DNA from: Ceratodon purpureus
Lineage: Eukaryota; Streptophyta; Bryopsida; Pseudoditrichales; Ditrichaceae
Length of the DNA stretch: 64,000 nt
Reading direction: 5' to 3'
Assembly: GCA_014871385.1 (NCBI GenBank)
Contig: CM026432.1
Span: forward strand, 1,691,194-1,755,193
The notes below the pieces were generated by a model, which saw only the letters and a list, made by a program, of their open reading frames with translations, searched no databases and was not told where the DNA came from. The position numbers and the translations under genes were made by a program. Every line of letters begins with the position of its first letter. Position 1 is the stretch's first letter. Below, piece by piece: positions 37,143-47,695 of this stretch.

Positions 37143-37938
37143 TTAAAGGATCATGCACAAAAAAAATTCAATAAATTTGACTGCATGGATTAGAAGATTA
37201 TCGAGTTTGAAGTAAGAAACATTCTTCTTTTTTATCCTTTCAAAATAGGATCAACTGACTTTGACTTCTCTTTGAGTAAATCTTTTGCATTAAACATGTT
37301 GGAGGTTTTGTTCTAAATTTATGTATATGATGTTAGTTACTTGTATACCAAATTTTAGATCTCACAAAAAGCCATAGCATTGTGAAAAACATTGTCTAAG
37401 GAACACGGGTTCATGTTATTGTTAATACTCATTTTATTTTTTTGATAATCCATTTTTTGTCAAAATAAAAATCCATGCGGTAAAAACAAAGGTCTATGTC
37501 TATTCTTGAAGTTAAAAAAAAAAAAAAAAAAAAGACGAGAAAAAAGGAACAAAATCTCTATCTTTTATGTGATAAAGAAAGAGTTTTTTCACGCTTGACC
37601 GAAAAAAAATGATAAAACTTTGGTTGTTTATAGATTGAAAATCTTCCACAATATAAGAATGTTTTTTTGATAATCTCAAAACCAATCATGTTAGTTACTT
37701 GCATTAAAAATCCCAAAGGTAGTTAACCTCTAAAGGTTCAACTTGTTTTTGGACTTCCAAAACCAAAAACTATGATTTTTGACAACTTTGTAGAAGTTCG
37801 AGTATGATTCTTATTTTTTACTCTTTTGGTACATCCAACCAAAAGATCTTGAACCTAACTACCTGCATTGATACCATGTCAAATTTCAACGGTTGGATCT
37901 TTACCATTTGTGAGATTATAATGTTCAAAGTTTATTGT

Positions 37939-37975
<37 letters not shown>

Positions 37976-38602
37976 TTGCGCAAAAGGCATATTCTAAATG
38001 GTGTCAAAGAAGACTTGATGATTGTTACCCCAAACATTTTGCTCATATTTTTTTCCATGTAGGTGACAAAGTTGGGCACCTCCATGCAAAATTTTAGAGT
38101 CTCATTACGCTTTTTTGACCTTCAAGCAAATTATTTCTAGAAGAAGGTACAATAATATGGTAAAACTTAAATAACGTCAAATGTTTTTGGTTTTCTAAAA
38201 AAGCAAAAGGTTAAAAGTTATGTCTATGAATTTTTGAATTGTAGAAAAAAAAAAAAAAATTGAAAAATTCCTGAATCTCAAATTTTGAAAAATTCTGAAA
38301 GAAAAAATTGTAAAATTACCAAAAACTGTGAACATTGTTTTTGTAATTTTTGGAGGTTGCCCTTGTAAAATTAGTAAGATTTTTGACATAGACCACTTTG
38401 GATTTTGAGTAGTGAATTGGTTGTGAACACATTTCCAAAAAAAATTCTAAAAAAACCTAATTTTAAAATGCTCGTTCTGGACTTCAAACCTAAAACGTCT
38501 AGATGAAGGTTTTAAAAGAGAAATTTGGTTTTGCAAATTTTACTACATGCATCTTGCGGTATAGGGAGCATCGAGTAAAATTCTTAGGCAAAAATATTAC
38601 CT
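37143..38602. other. AT-rich repeat debris with homopolymer runs
   Basis: No gene. There is an A run near 37507-37530 and a T run of more than 30 at about 37939-37972. A single left-type end TTAACCTCTAAAG lies at 37723. The motif family around GGATCTT recurs (37850, 37895). This is probably more of the TTAA-flanked elements, too eroded to bound. Confidence 0.4.
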
Positions 38603-38606
38603 TTAA

Positions 38607-38901
38607 CCCCTTTATTTAGGCTGCCCGAAACAGCCAAGAGCCATTTCGGATTTCTAGAACCTTTAGGACTTAAGGGATGTATCAAAATTTTGGAGCTACC
38701 GAGAAGTAGGAATTACCGCTTTGGCACCATAAATATTTTTTCCAATGTCTAGCGCAAAAAAATTATACTCCCGCAATTTGCAAAGCTCTTACAATTTCCT
38801 ATGTCTACAAATTAATTTAGAAACTTACATCCAAAATTGACATCGTAAGAACCTGCCCAAAATTTCAAAAAGCCCATTCTAGGACTTTTGCCATTTAGGG
38901 G
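38607..38901. mobile_element. Short TTAA-flanked element C
   Basis: 295 bp between TTAA at 38603-38606 and TTAA at 38902-38905. The ends begin CCCCTTTATTTAGG and, on the other strand, CCCCTAAATGGC. The inverted match is short (CCCCT plus scattered bases), so this is weaker than elements A and B, but size and flanks fit the same family. Confidence 0.45.
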
Positions 38902-38905
38902 TTAA

Positions 38906-40531
38906 ACTCACTCTTTTATTGCACTCTATACAACCAGGATTTCATGGTAACACAAATGTTTTAGAAATGGGTGTATAATTTATACTTCCTCTTGTAAGTA
39001 GATAAGATTTTGTATTTTCATACAAGAATTCTAAAATAACATTGTCATAATGTAGAAGACATGGATAAGGATATTAAATTCATTCATTTATATATGATGA
39101 GAGCTGTTGAATGTAGAATCCGTCCTAGAATCTTCAAGGAATTATTCCATATTCTAAAAATATCGTTTTATTTGATGATATAATTTATACAGATAATAAT
39201 GACTAATTTATACAACAGTCTATTAGCCACGACAAATCATTTGTGCCTACAGCCCAATGTACAATTAATCATATAAGCCATTATAATTTAATAATTTATA
39301 AGTCTATGTAATAAAACATTTATACATCCACTTTCTTAATGTAATTTTGCATTAAAAATTTAATTATAGCTACTAATTAAATTACATCATATTAAAATAA
39401 TAAAATTCATACTTGTTTTTAACTTAATTATATATGATGTTATAATTCTTATTAATCGAGGGAAAAAATTAGGAGTATAATTCAGAATATGAATTTTGTG
39501 AAAAATTAATATAAAAATAATTTTATTTTATATGATGTCTTAAATTGCTTTTGAATTGAATAATATTTTTAGGTTTAAATTTGTGTTTAAAAATATATGA
39601 AATGTAGAGAGCTTTTCTTTGTTTTTGCAATTTTTAAAACTTTTGTTTTTGAAAATTATCGTGCATTTTATAAAATGCATTAAATAAAAAGTTACATTAA
39701 CATTGAAGATGTTGATTTTTTTTAAAAATACATAGAAAATTTCCAATGAGTTACAATTGACAATCAAACAATCCTTCAAGTAGTGAAAAAGGTTTCATAT
39801 TTTAAAAAGATACAAAATTGGATTTTCATAAAATATTTCTTGTGGAATAATTGTAGTGTCATTGAACGGACAAATTGTGGTTTTTCTTTTTTATATCATA
39901 GGTTCTATTATATCACACTTACAATGTTATTGCCCCGATGACACAAATTTGATATTAAATTCACAAAAACAAACATGTATACTTCTGGAATTGAATTGGT
40001 AATTTATTTTATTATATATTGATTTATTTCTACATATATAATACATTTGTGGTGTACAAATTTTCTGATATCAATTGTTAATGATACATACATCAATAGA
40101 TAATTTGAAAACAACTTTTTCAAAAGACAATTTCAATAAATTTATCATGAATTTAATAAAGATAAGATCTAATTTAGGGATTCAAAGGATTCTGAAGAAT
40201 ATTGTTCTTTTAAGATATCCAATTGTTCTGAAAATTGAATAACATCATTAAAATCTACAAAACCTTTTATTTTTAAATTATTATTTTTGTAATTTTGTTT
40301 TTATCATTTTTACATTTTTATTTTTAAAATTTTGTTTGGGCAAACCTGCTACAGTACTGCGGTACCTTACTAATACCAAGGTGATTATCTTGGAAGGCAA
40401 CAATGTCAAATATGATGGGCTGAATTTACATATGAACTAAGCATACGTGACTGATCATGGGTACAAATTGTCACATATGCTTAGTACATATGTCACAATG
40501 AGTCTACTATTTATCACTGCAACTACCATTT
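38906..40531. other. Very AT-rich, no gene
   Basis: Long runs of A/T words, with open frames only by chance (for example 39540-39779). A segment at 40315-40385 (GGGCAAACCTGCTACAGTACTGC) has a diverged direct relative at about 41160-41215 (GTGCCAAGCCCGCTATGG). The two bracket the inverted-repeat element that follows. Confidence 0.4.
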
Positions 40532-40902
40532 AAGGTAGAGATGGGTATTTCCGTCAGTTTAAGCCATTCAGCAAATATGGGATTGAGAAAAATTTTGGGA
40601 TAAAATTTATACAAATAGATGTTAGGTCGTAAATCACAAATCTGATTTTTTATTTTTTATTTATTTTTATTTTTTTAAATTCAATTTTTTTAAAAAAAAT
40701 CATGAATATTTGAAGTGCAAAAGTGTAGACCACTATTTCCGTTAGTAGGTATATGTAATACAAAGATTCTAATTTCTTGCATCAAGAATATGATAGGTTG
40801 TTATGAAATATGCTAACTGCAATAGTCAGGTGATGCTTGGATATTGGTGCTCTGATAGGGCACCAAATTAAGAACCCTCACGGAAATACCCATCTCTACC
40901 TT
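40532..40902. mobile_element. MITE of about 370 bp with AAGGTAGAGATGGG ends
   Basis: The left end reads AAGGTAGAGATGGGTATTTC. The right end, on the other strand, reads the same and continues CGT, so the inverted repeats are about 23 bp and nearly perfect. The flanks are TTTA on the left and TTAT on the right. A TA or TTA target site is possible, so a mariner-type or PIF/Harbinger-type MITE. No coding capacity. Confidence 0.7.
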
Positions 40903-41492
40903 ATCATGAAAACTTTATCACAAAGATACAAAACAACAAATACTGTAACATCATATTAGGTTTGTCACCTGGCACACAAATAAATATATATGTTTTGAAA
41001 AAATAAGGTCCACCTCTCAGATTTAACTGAGTTTCTCAAATTGTTTTAAAGCAAAAATTAGCAAAAATGACCTTAAATGACTTAGAAATAACAAAATTAA
41101 TTTATTCTATTTTTAATTTTTTTTTGCCTTCATGGTTTTATAATTTTATTTTTAGAATTATTTTTGTGCCAAGCCCGCTATGGTATAATGGTACTACAGT
41201 AAATTTCAAGGCATAATACATTGCTAAGTATATTTATATGCCAAGTCAAGGCAATATGTTCTCTCATCAACTTCTCAACTTCTATTGCTGCCAATGAAAT
41301 TCTGTTACAAATTTAAATAAAATTCAAAAGGACTTGCCCTGTAATACATCATCAGATGTGAAAGGCCAGGTCTTCTTATACTTCCAGGAAGAGAAAGGGC
41401 ATTGTATCCATCAATTGCGCCGACTCAAGAGAGCAGTTTAGCTCGACTCGAGCTAAACTTTCATCAGCCATATTTTCTGAATACACTTCAGG
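40903..41492. other. 3' flank of the secreted-protein gene
   Basis: AT-rich, with no gene seen. The last 100 to 150 bases before 41493 become GC-richer and probably form the 3' UTR of the neighbouring minus-strand gene. Confidence 0.4.
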
Positions 41493-42044
41493 TCAAACTA
41501 CTACGCCAGGCCTGTACGCGCAGGTGGTAGCAATTCTGGCCGTCCCATGGATAGTATACAAATCAAGCTGGAGGGCAGGTTGGCTGGTACTCTTGCAATA
41601 TCCAACGATCACAATTCTGTAACCGGGCAAGGAAATACTCGGGAGAAAATCCCTGCTGGTGACATATCCCAGCCCTTGGCACCCAAGCAACTTGAAGATG
41701 CCGCAGCAGCCTCGGCAACCCGTCCCAAGTGGATCCTTTCCATAAACTGTAATTCGAAATAAGGCCGGCGACGGGGACTGTGTTGCCTGAATCAAGCGAA
41801 CGATCGACCCTTGAGCTGGCACGTAAAAGGTCGCCGGCTGTCCTTCAGCAAGTTGTGGAGATATAATGGTGAAATCTACATCATTGGCAGAAGTTCCGTT
41901 ATCCAAGTTGTTGTCAACCTGCAGGTCGAAAAGTTGTCCAGCATCGGACGCACCTATTGCCAAACCTCCCACCAACACCACCACCAACAACAGCAGATCT
42001 GCCCGACGAGCACGGGAGAATTTGCAAAAGCTGGTCGGTGCCAT
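41493..42044 (-). CDS. Small secreted protein of unknown function, intronless
   Basis: 183 residues from the Met at 42044. The open frame extends 35 codons further upstream to 42149. I prefer 42044 because a TATA-like ATATAAA lies at about 42152-42158, immediately before the upstream Met, so that Met would fall ahead of the transcript, and because the 42044 start opens a good signal peptide (ADLLLLVVVLVGGLAIGAS). The mature part has a beta-rich N-terminal half (FTIISPQLAEGQPATFYVP) and a cysteine cluster (CRGCCGIFKLLGC), then single cysteines near the C-terminus. Codon use and GC content resemble the genes left of 31 kb and not the AT-rich surroundings. I do not recognise the family. An apoplastic protein is inferred. 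Confidence 0.65.
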   Translation of the reverse strand: MAPTSFCKFSRARRADLLLLVVVLVGGLAIGASDAGQLFDLQVDNNLDNGTSANDVDFTIISPQLAEGQPATFYVPAQGSIVRLIQATQSPSPALFRITVYGKDPLGTGCRGCCGIFKLLGCQGLGYVTSRDFLPSISLPGYRIVIVGYCKSTSQPALQLDLYTIHGTARIATTCAYRPGVVV

Positions 42045-42149
42045 GATGACTGGTTGCAGCTCCCACAGAGGAGACCGATCAGAAGGTGAAGCTCGATTGA
42101 AATGCAAAGGAGGAGTCAGTGAACGCAACGACTTGTGAAGAAACTTCAT

Positions 42150-42300
42150 GTGTTTATATGTGTACTACAGATATGATCGATTTGCGGCGATTGGGGACGC
42201 TCCCATCGGGTATACTATACTGGCCCGGGTGTGCTTCCTAGCGACGATATTGTGCGTACAGTGACTCGATCGATCATGCCCGAAACATATTTAAACGGGC
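42150..42300 (-). promoter_or_regulatory. Probable core promoter of the secreted-protein gene
   Basis: On the minus strand ACATATAAACAC lies at about 42149-42160, some 105 bp before the chosen start codon. This leaves a leader of about 75 bases if transcription starts about 30 bp after it. A second AT box (TTTAAATA) lies near 42287-42294. GATCGATCG-type words surround 42265-42275. Confidence 0.45.
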
Positions 42301-43183
42301 CCTTAAGTGTCCGGGTTCCTCAAATTCCTCAATATGTTAGATTAGTATATTGTGGATATTAAGGATAGTGATCAGTTTGCAAAACTTGTACTGTCACTTG
42401 CAAGTTGCGGACCACGAGGAATCAATGATTTTTTTTACGTAATATTTTCGTAGCAGATCACTTACTGTACATAACTAAAATACATTGCACGATATTTTTC
42501 CAAGTTTTCAATTTTGTTATGAATCTTGTTTAAATGAACATTACATTTCAGAGTCCAGCTAGAAATATTTGTGATTTACACTGTGACAGGTTTGAGATCG
42601 CGATTGAGATTGCTCCCATTAACAGCAGTGACTTCTATACATCCGGCATTTCAAGTTCGAACAAGGCAAGGTAGGATGGGAATTTGGCTCCGAAGTGGAC
42701 GGTACCATGGTAGGAGTCTTACATGTCTTCATCAAGTCGTGATAGTAAAGGATAGATCGTCTTCTCCTCGATCTGCTTGCAAACAGAGCGCTGCAATCGT
42801 AATGAGTTCTGCAAATCCATGATGATTAAAGTTTGCTTATTTGCATTTCGTCTCATCTCCCGCAATGTGCACAGACCTTTATTGGGCGCACATTGACTTT
42901 TGTTGCAGAGAGGAGCATGGTGCTCGCATTCTGGCTTCATGGTATGATCTGGCTTTCAGAGTGCCATAGCTTTCTCTTTGATGAGGCATTAAATTTGTAC
43001 TCTTAATGGACTCACGTCCGATCATGATACTCACGTTGACCTCCTACGGCACATCACAAGCTTCGTCTTACCATTGCTTCAAATTATCCATGGACACATA
43101 CACAACTTTTTGCACATAATGTCAACGTACAAATAATGTCAATACCACAGTATTCCAAATTTCGAAATCGTAGTTAGGAGCTT
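42301..43183. other. Intergenic, no gene
   Basis: Unique-looking AT-rich sequence between the secreted-protein gene and the next transposon. The frames at 42571-42822 and 42719-42940 lie on opposite strands over the same bases and lack any signature. Confidence 0.4.
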
Positions 43184-44680
43184 GGGGGAGAACACAATAA
43201 AGTGGACCACGAAGTGCAAAATGTGATCAATAACAAGTGAATATGAAGTCTGCTGTTTTTTTAAAGCTCAAAGCTGATTTTAGCATTTTGGTATAGTTTT
43301 TGAGCATTTTAGTTACTTTCTAAGGTGTCATAAGGTATCTTACACATATCTTCATAAAAAGAACACCTTGAATTGAAACTTGATTTGACCACTAGTTTTA
43401 CATCATGAAAATGAATTTTTCCAAAGTCTTGATTTCTTCATTTAGGGCCCTCTAGGCTCTACAGTCTTTAGAGGATGTCTTTTTCAATTTAAAAAACAAT
43501 GTTCGGTGATAAAAAACGCACAAAAAGTACCACGGAAGCACGACCCTCTCAAAAAATATCCTTGCGGTACTTTTGGAACCCTAAACCAATTAATGAAAAT
43601 AAGAATTGACTATTTTAGAATACGGGAGGAAGCATAATAAAGTGTACCACAAAAGTGCTTAGCTCATTGCCAATTTCAGCCCCTATCGCAAAGACTTAAA
43701 AAAGTGGCATCTCGGTTGTTGGTATGATGGAAAGAAGTTTGGATATAGAAAATAGACTTAATTATCTAAAGTGTGGGAGAATATGGTTCGAATTCGCCTC
43801 TTCTACAATGCCGTAAGAGAACCTTAAAGTCCGACAAAGTGAATGGAGTCATTTGAAAAAGTGATAAGAACATCTGTTAAATGTTGTCGGAAATCACTTT
43901 TGATTCCACGGTGCCCTCCGTTTGTAAATTGCGGTTGTAGAAATGACAATGACCACTTCAAATGAAAGTTTAGGCGGACAAGAAGTACCGCAAGCCTCAA
44001 GGACGTTTTTGAGACCCAGTTTTCTGCGAAACTTTTTGGGGTTATTTTTTCACCAGACATTGTTTTTTAAATTGAAAAAAACATCCTCTAAAGATAATAC
44101 AGGGCACCAAATGAAGAAATTAAGACTTTGGAAAAGTTCATTTTCATGATTTAAAACTAGTGGTCAAATTAAGTTTCAATTGAGGACGTTTTTTTTATGA
44201 AGCTGCGTATAAGATACTTTATGACACCCCAGAAAGTGACTAAAATGCTCAAAAACTACACCAAAATGCTCAAAATCAGCTTTGAGCTTTAAAAAACAGC
44301 ACACTTCATATTCACTTCTTAGTGATCACATATTGTACTTTGTGGTCCACTTTATTGTGCTCTCCCCCATACCTCTTAAACATAGAGAGGGCATCACTTA
44401 ATAAAAAGTGATTTTTTGATAGTTTTTGAAAGTTTTTTATTCTTTTATAGTCACTTTTTCAAATGACTGCATTCACTTTGCTTGGATTTAAAACCTTCAT
44501 ACAATAACTTTAAAGTGTCTACTTTGCACGAAACTTTTTCAAGTTGTAGAAAAACAAGTTGAGAATCCATATTGGCAAAGAAAATTGACTTCAATTACAT
44601 CTTTCCATCACTTTTGTGCAATTTTTGCAAAAGGGTTATAGCTAAGCACTTTTGTGGTCCGCTTTATTGTGCTTCTCCCC
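43184..44680 (-). mobile_element. GGGGG-ended element, outer copy, interrupted by a second copy
   Basis: Ends: GGGGGAGAACACAATAAAGT at 43184 and, on the other strand, GGGGAGAAGCACAATAAAGC at 44680. The 4-bp flank GCTT is duplicated on both sides (43180-43183 and 44681-44684). The two halves, 43184-43623 and 44373-44680, together make about 748 bp, the same length as the other copies, in inverted orientation relative to them. The forward copy at 43624-44368 sits in its middle. No protein is encoded. Confidence 0.85.
43624..44368 (+). mobile_element. GGGGG-ended element, inner nested copy
   Basis: 745 bp, beginning GGGAGGAAGCATAATAAAGT and ending TGGTCCACTTTATTGTGCTC then TCCCCC. It is flanked by the 4-bp duplication ATAC (43620-43623 and 44369-44372). 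Comparison with the copy at 49345 shows the insertion split the outer element at GTAT in a segment around TTTAAGA, TCTAAAA. Internal text (GGTTCCAAAAGTACCGCAAG-like, AGTTTCAATTGA) is shared by all three copies. Confidence 0.85.
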
Positions 44681-44684
44681 GCTT

Positions 44685-45037
44685 ACGCTTTATGCACACA
44701 ATCTTAGAAGCGTACGTGGACATATCAACTCTCATAAATTTTAACAGATTCAGGTACTTCACGTGCAGGTATTTTGGTATTTATTTTACAGATTGTATGG
44801 TAACATTTTGGTTACTATCATTTCTGGGTAATACTTTTTTTTATTTTTTTGAAGCACATGAACGAAATTCGCATTGCAAGCTGGGGCATTTCTCGAGGGT
44901 AATATTTAGATGTTGGTGACTAACCCTTCAACTACTTATCATCACTTGAAGGTATCATGTCATTACGATCCCACACCACCAGCTCAATCAGTAGGAGTAC
45001 AAAGCACAAATATTCTCGATTCAGGAAGTGTGGAGGT
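44685..45037. other. AT-rich spacer
   Basis: About 350 bases with no gene. The frame at 44572-44919 begins inside the preceding element and has no signature. Confidence 0.4.
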
Positions 45038-45041
45038 TTAA

Positions 45042-45391
45042 CCCTTAAACGTCAGACCCAACCCGAGGGGCTGGGTTTAAAGGAATAATTGGAGACAGAA
45101 GTTTCATTTCTCAACCAAATCAAGCGAGACTTGTTGCGTTGGAAAGCTATTGAAAAAGCGATCTAGATTCCAAATTTTCGCCTCATTTGATCGATTGTGG
45201 AATCGTTGGTAAGTAATCAAAGTTATCAAATTGAACAAGTTTTGAGCTTGGGGCAGCTCAAGTTCAGCAGTGCTCCAATGGTACAGTGCTACAGTGCGAT
45301 GCTACAGTGCACTGCAGAGCCATTTTTGGGGGAAAAAAGATTTAGATTCCGTCCGGGCTGCCCACCTAGGACCCAAAATGTCGTTTAAGGG
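45042..45391. mobile_element. TTAA-flanked element D, 350 bp
   Basis: Bounded by TTAA at 45038-45041 and 45392-45395, with inverted ends CCCTTAAACG followed by T or A then C. The interior near the ends is GC-rich (CAGACCCAACCCGAGGGGCT on the left, GGGCTGCCCACCTAGGACCC on the right). It has the same kind of flank and C-run end as elements A to C but a different sequence, so it may be a sister family. No coding capacity. Confidence 0.6.
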
Positions 45392-45395
45392 TTAA

Positions 45396-46265
45396 GTACT
45401 AATTTACTGTGGACGTACCCAAGATTGAGGACTCTTTCTTGTCAGATCACTCCCAATATAAACCACGGGCGAAATCGCACTACTCTCCTCAACAAAAACC
45501 TTATGTTTCTTCACATAAACAGAGCTTTCGGCATTCTGAACTCAGACTTGCAACATCAACGTACTTCTTCAAATACATGTTTCAGAATTAGTTTGAAAAA
45601 TATAATTATAAAACAAAACAAATGAATATAAGCTGCAGCAGTTCATACATAAACTGTTCTGAAGGCAATAACACAAGAGTATGCTCTACACCAACTCTAT
45701 ACGAACATTGCAGTTCCAAGAATTGGCAATGTTTATGAGAAGCTACAAACAGCCGCTTCGTGATCTCGCAACTGTACCAGCGAGTTTCACAACGACAAGA
45801 AAACTTTCTATCTACTCGGGTGTGCAAGAATCATCGAACTGGAGTCTGGTGTCTACATCATGAAGGGCATTGATGTCCTCGATCTTGAGAAATTTGAACG
45901 TGATGTCCAGATGATCCCCCAAGAGAGTTGATGATATGAATCAGTAATCATCTTATATTTTCTACAAACAACCGGCCTCAACAACCAATTCATCTAGTTA
46001 CTGTCTTGAATTATTATGTTGGTATCATTCAAGTATCACATTTTTAGATTTGGTTTTTAGCCAAAAGCTTTTAATATCAACCGTGATTTTTTTAGATGTC
46101 ATTAGGTGTAGGTTTCCTTGTTCATTGACATGAATTGAAGCCACTCTACCAAGTAACAATCCAACTTCATCATATTCATTATATTGGGAGATTATGAGCC
46201 TTCCAATTCAATATGTGTTACTCTCAAGTTCTAAATGTACCCACAGTGAAGATTTAGGTTGGATC
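45396..46265. other. AT-rich sequence, no gene
   Basis: I see no product or repeat ends in these 870 bases. Overlapping short frames on both strands (45409-45863) are chance. Confidence 0.4.
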
Positions 46266-46876
46266 CAGCGACGCTATCTTATGAGCGGAGAACGGTGAGC
46301 AGTGAGCGGTGAGCCAAAAAAATTAAATCTTTGTATAAAAATTTGATTTTTTTTTTTTTTTTTGAATTTTTTTGAATTTTTTGAGAGCAATTACACAATG
46401 ATGAGCAATTTGGAACACTTCGTTGGAATATATGAATACAAAAAACGTAGACCCTATAACCGTGGAATGAATGAAATGTGCATGGTTCGAAGTAATATGT
46501 AATTGTTTAAGTCACATACAGAATATATATCCATTTTTTTTTTTGAAATTTTTTATTTAATTTTTGTGGTCTCGGATCCCAGACAAGAATATTTTCAAGG
46601 TATGAGGGAATATTCTTCCCTCAGATCTGAGGGAAGAATATTCCCAAAGTATGTCAAAATATTTGTTTCATACTTAATTTTACGACGACCAAAATTGAGA
46701 GGTGAACATTCAATAAATAAAAAAGTGACCTTTACTTTTGTTCCGCGAATTCCAAATCCACCACAAAGCCAAAACAAATCAATTCCGCTATTCATATAAT
46801 GTAGTTTTGAACTGTATTGGTCACTCCATATCACACTGTAACCATAAATGATAAGAAACTACTCAATCGGTTCAAC
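46266..46876 (+). repeat. Left terminal region, copy 1
   Basis: A diverged direct match to 52421-52955. Shared blocks include CACAATGATGAGCAATTTGG, CCTATAACCGTGGAATGAA, GTTTAAGTCACATACAGAAT and TCCGCTATTCATATAATGTA. It is the terminal and subterminal part of the large element. The GTGAGC-rich start is the kind of motif cluster that transposases bind. Confidence 0.8.
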
Positions 46877-46885
46877 ATAAGTTCT

Positions 46886-47030
46886 GCCCTTCCCCCTAAG
46901 GAGGGACTCGGCTCCGAGAGAAGGGGGGGGGGGGGGGGGAGGGGGGGGGGGTCTGCTTTTTATTTTCTTCAATATTGTAAGTCCTTGGTTTATTTTGTTT
47001 TAATTGATCAATTATAGTTCTCCATCCGGC
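46886..47030. repeat. Single satellite unit with a G run
   Basis: GTTCTGCCCTTCCCCCTAAG then GAGGGACTCGGCTCCGAGAG is a relative of the units in the array at 56449-57800, followed here by an expanded G tract (about 46923-46951). It lies between the left end and the copied methyltransferase segment, as in the parent gene order. Confidence 0.6.
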
Positions 47031-47046
47031 AGTAGCATACCGACGA

Positions 47047-47317
47047 CCTTCACTCCATTGATGTCTCAGGTACATCTTTTAGTTCCTCCCATTCCTTCGC
47101 AAACTGTTTACACCATTCTCTGCACCCAAGTGGAAGACAAACAGTGTGGAGTCACGAGTGGAGGTCATCAACGACAACATTAAAGGAATTTTGGAGTTAT
47201 TTAGTGATATCATACGCGGAGGCGAGCCTCTGATTTGGTCAAACATTCAAGAGTGGATTATGGCTCACCAGGGGAACAAGATTCGTCACAAGCAAGGAGA
47301 TGAGGATGATATTGTTG
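47047..47317 (+). repeat. Near-identical copy of a methyltransferase-gene segment
   Basis: These about 270 bases match 59011-59281 with only a handful of differences. They cover the end of one exon, a short intron and the exon encoding NIKGILELFSDIIRGGEPLI. The high identity, compared with the more diverged left ends, indicates a recent exchange or copy between the two halves of the composite region. Confidence 0.85.
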
Positions 47318-47629
47318 TCACCGCATTCGTGAATAAATTCAAAGTCACCGCATCTACTCTAGTAAAACAAAACACCTTCTAAGCACTACCTAATGAAAAC
47401 TACAAGATAGTACCAATAGACCTGATAAGATCATCTTCAGCAAGTTTAGGAATACTTAGAATGGGAGACAATACCTTTTAAAACCGTCTTGTAGGCCACT
47501 TTGTGACTCATTTTGAAGATCAAGCTAGCAGTTGGGTCTTCCTTCTCAGCTGTCCCATTAGCCTTTTTAGCCTTGGCTCCTTTAGCATGTAGATCATCTG
47601 CTCCGTTTTCCTTGTTCTCAGGGCCATGG

Positions 47630-47695
47630 GAGGCATGGGGGATAGGGGACATGGGAGGCATGGGGGGCATGGGAGGCATCGGAGGCATGGGCATC
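47630..47695. repeat. GGGAGGCATG minisatellite in the DRP2 fragment
   Basis: A run of 9-bp units (GGAGGCATG and variants) codes MPP repeats on the minus strand. Its expansion coincides with the place where the captured DRP2 reading changes frame, so slippage here may have broken the copy. Confidence 0.6.

Noticed and set aside
40315-41215. GCTACAGTACTGC and GCTATGGTATAATG segments as terminal repeats of a 900-bp element
   Set aside because: They are direct and strongly diverged, without consistent borders or flanking duplications.
46923-46951. G run as a functional quadruplex element
   Set aside because: It is a homopolymer expansion within a satellite unit. A structural role cannot be supported from sequence alone and it may be partly an assembly error.
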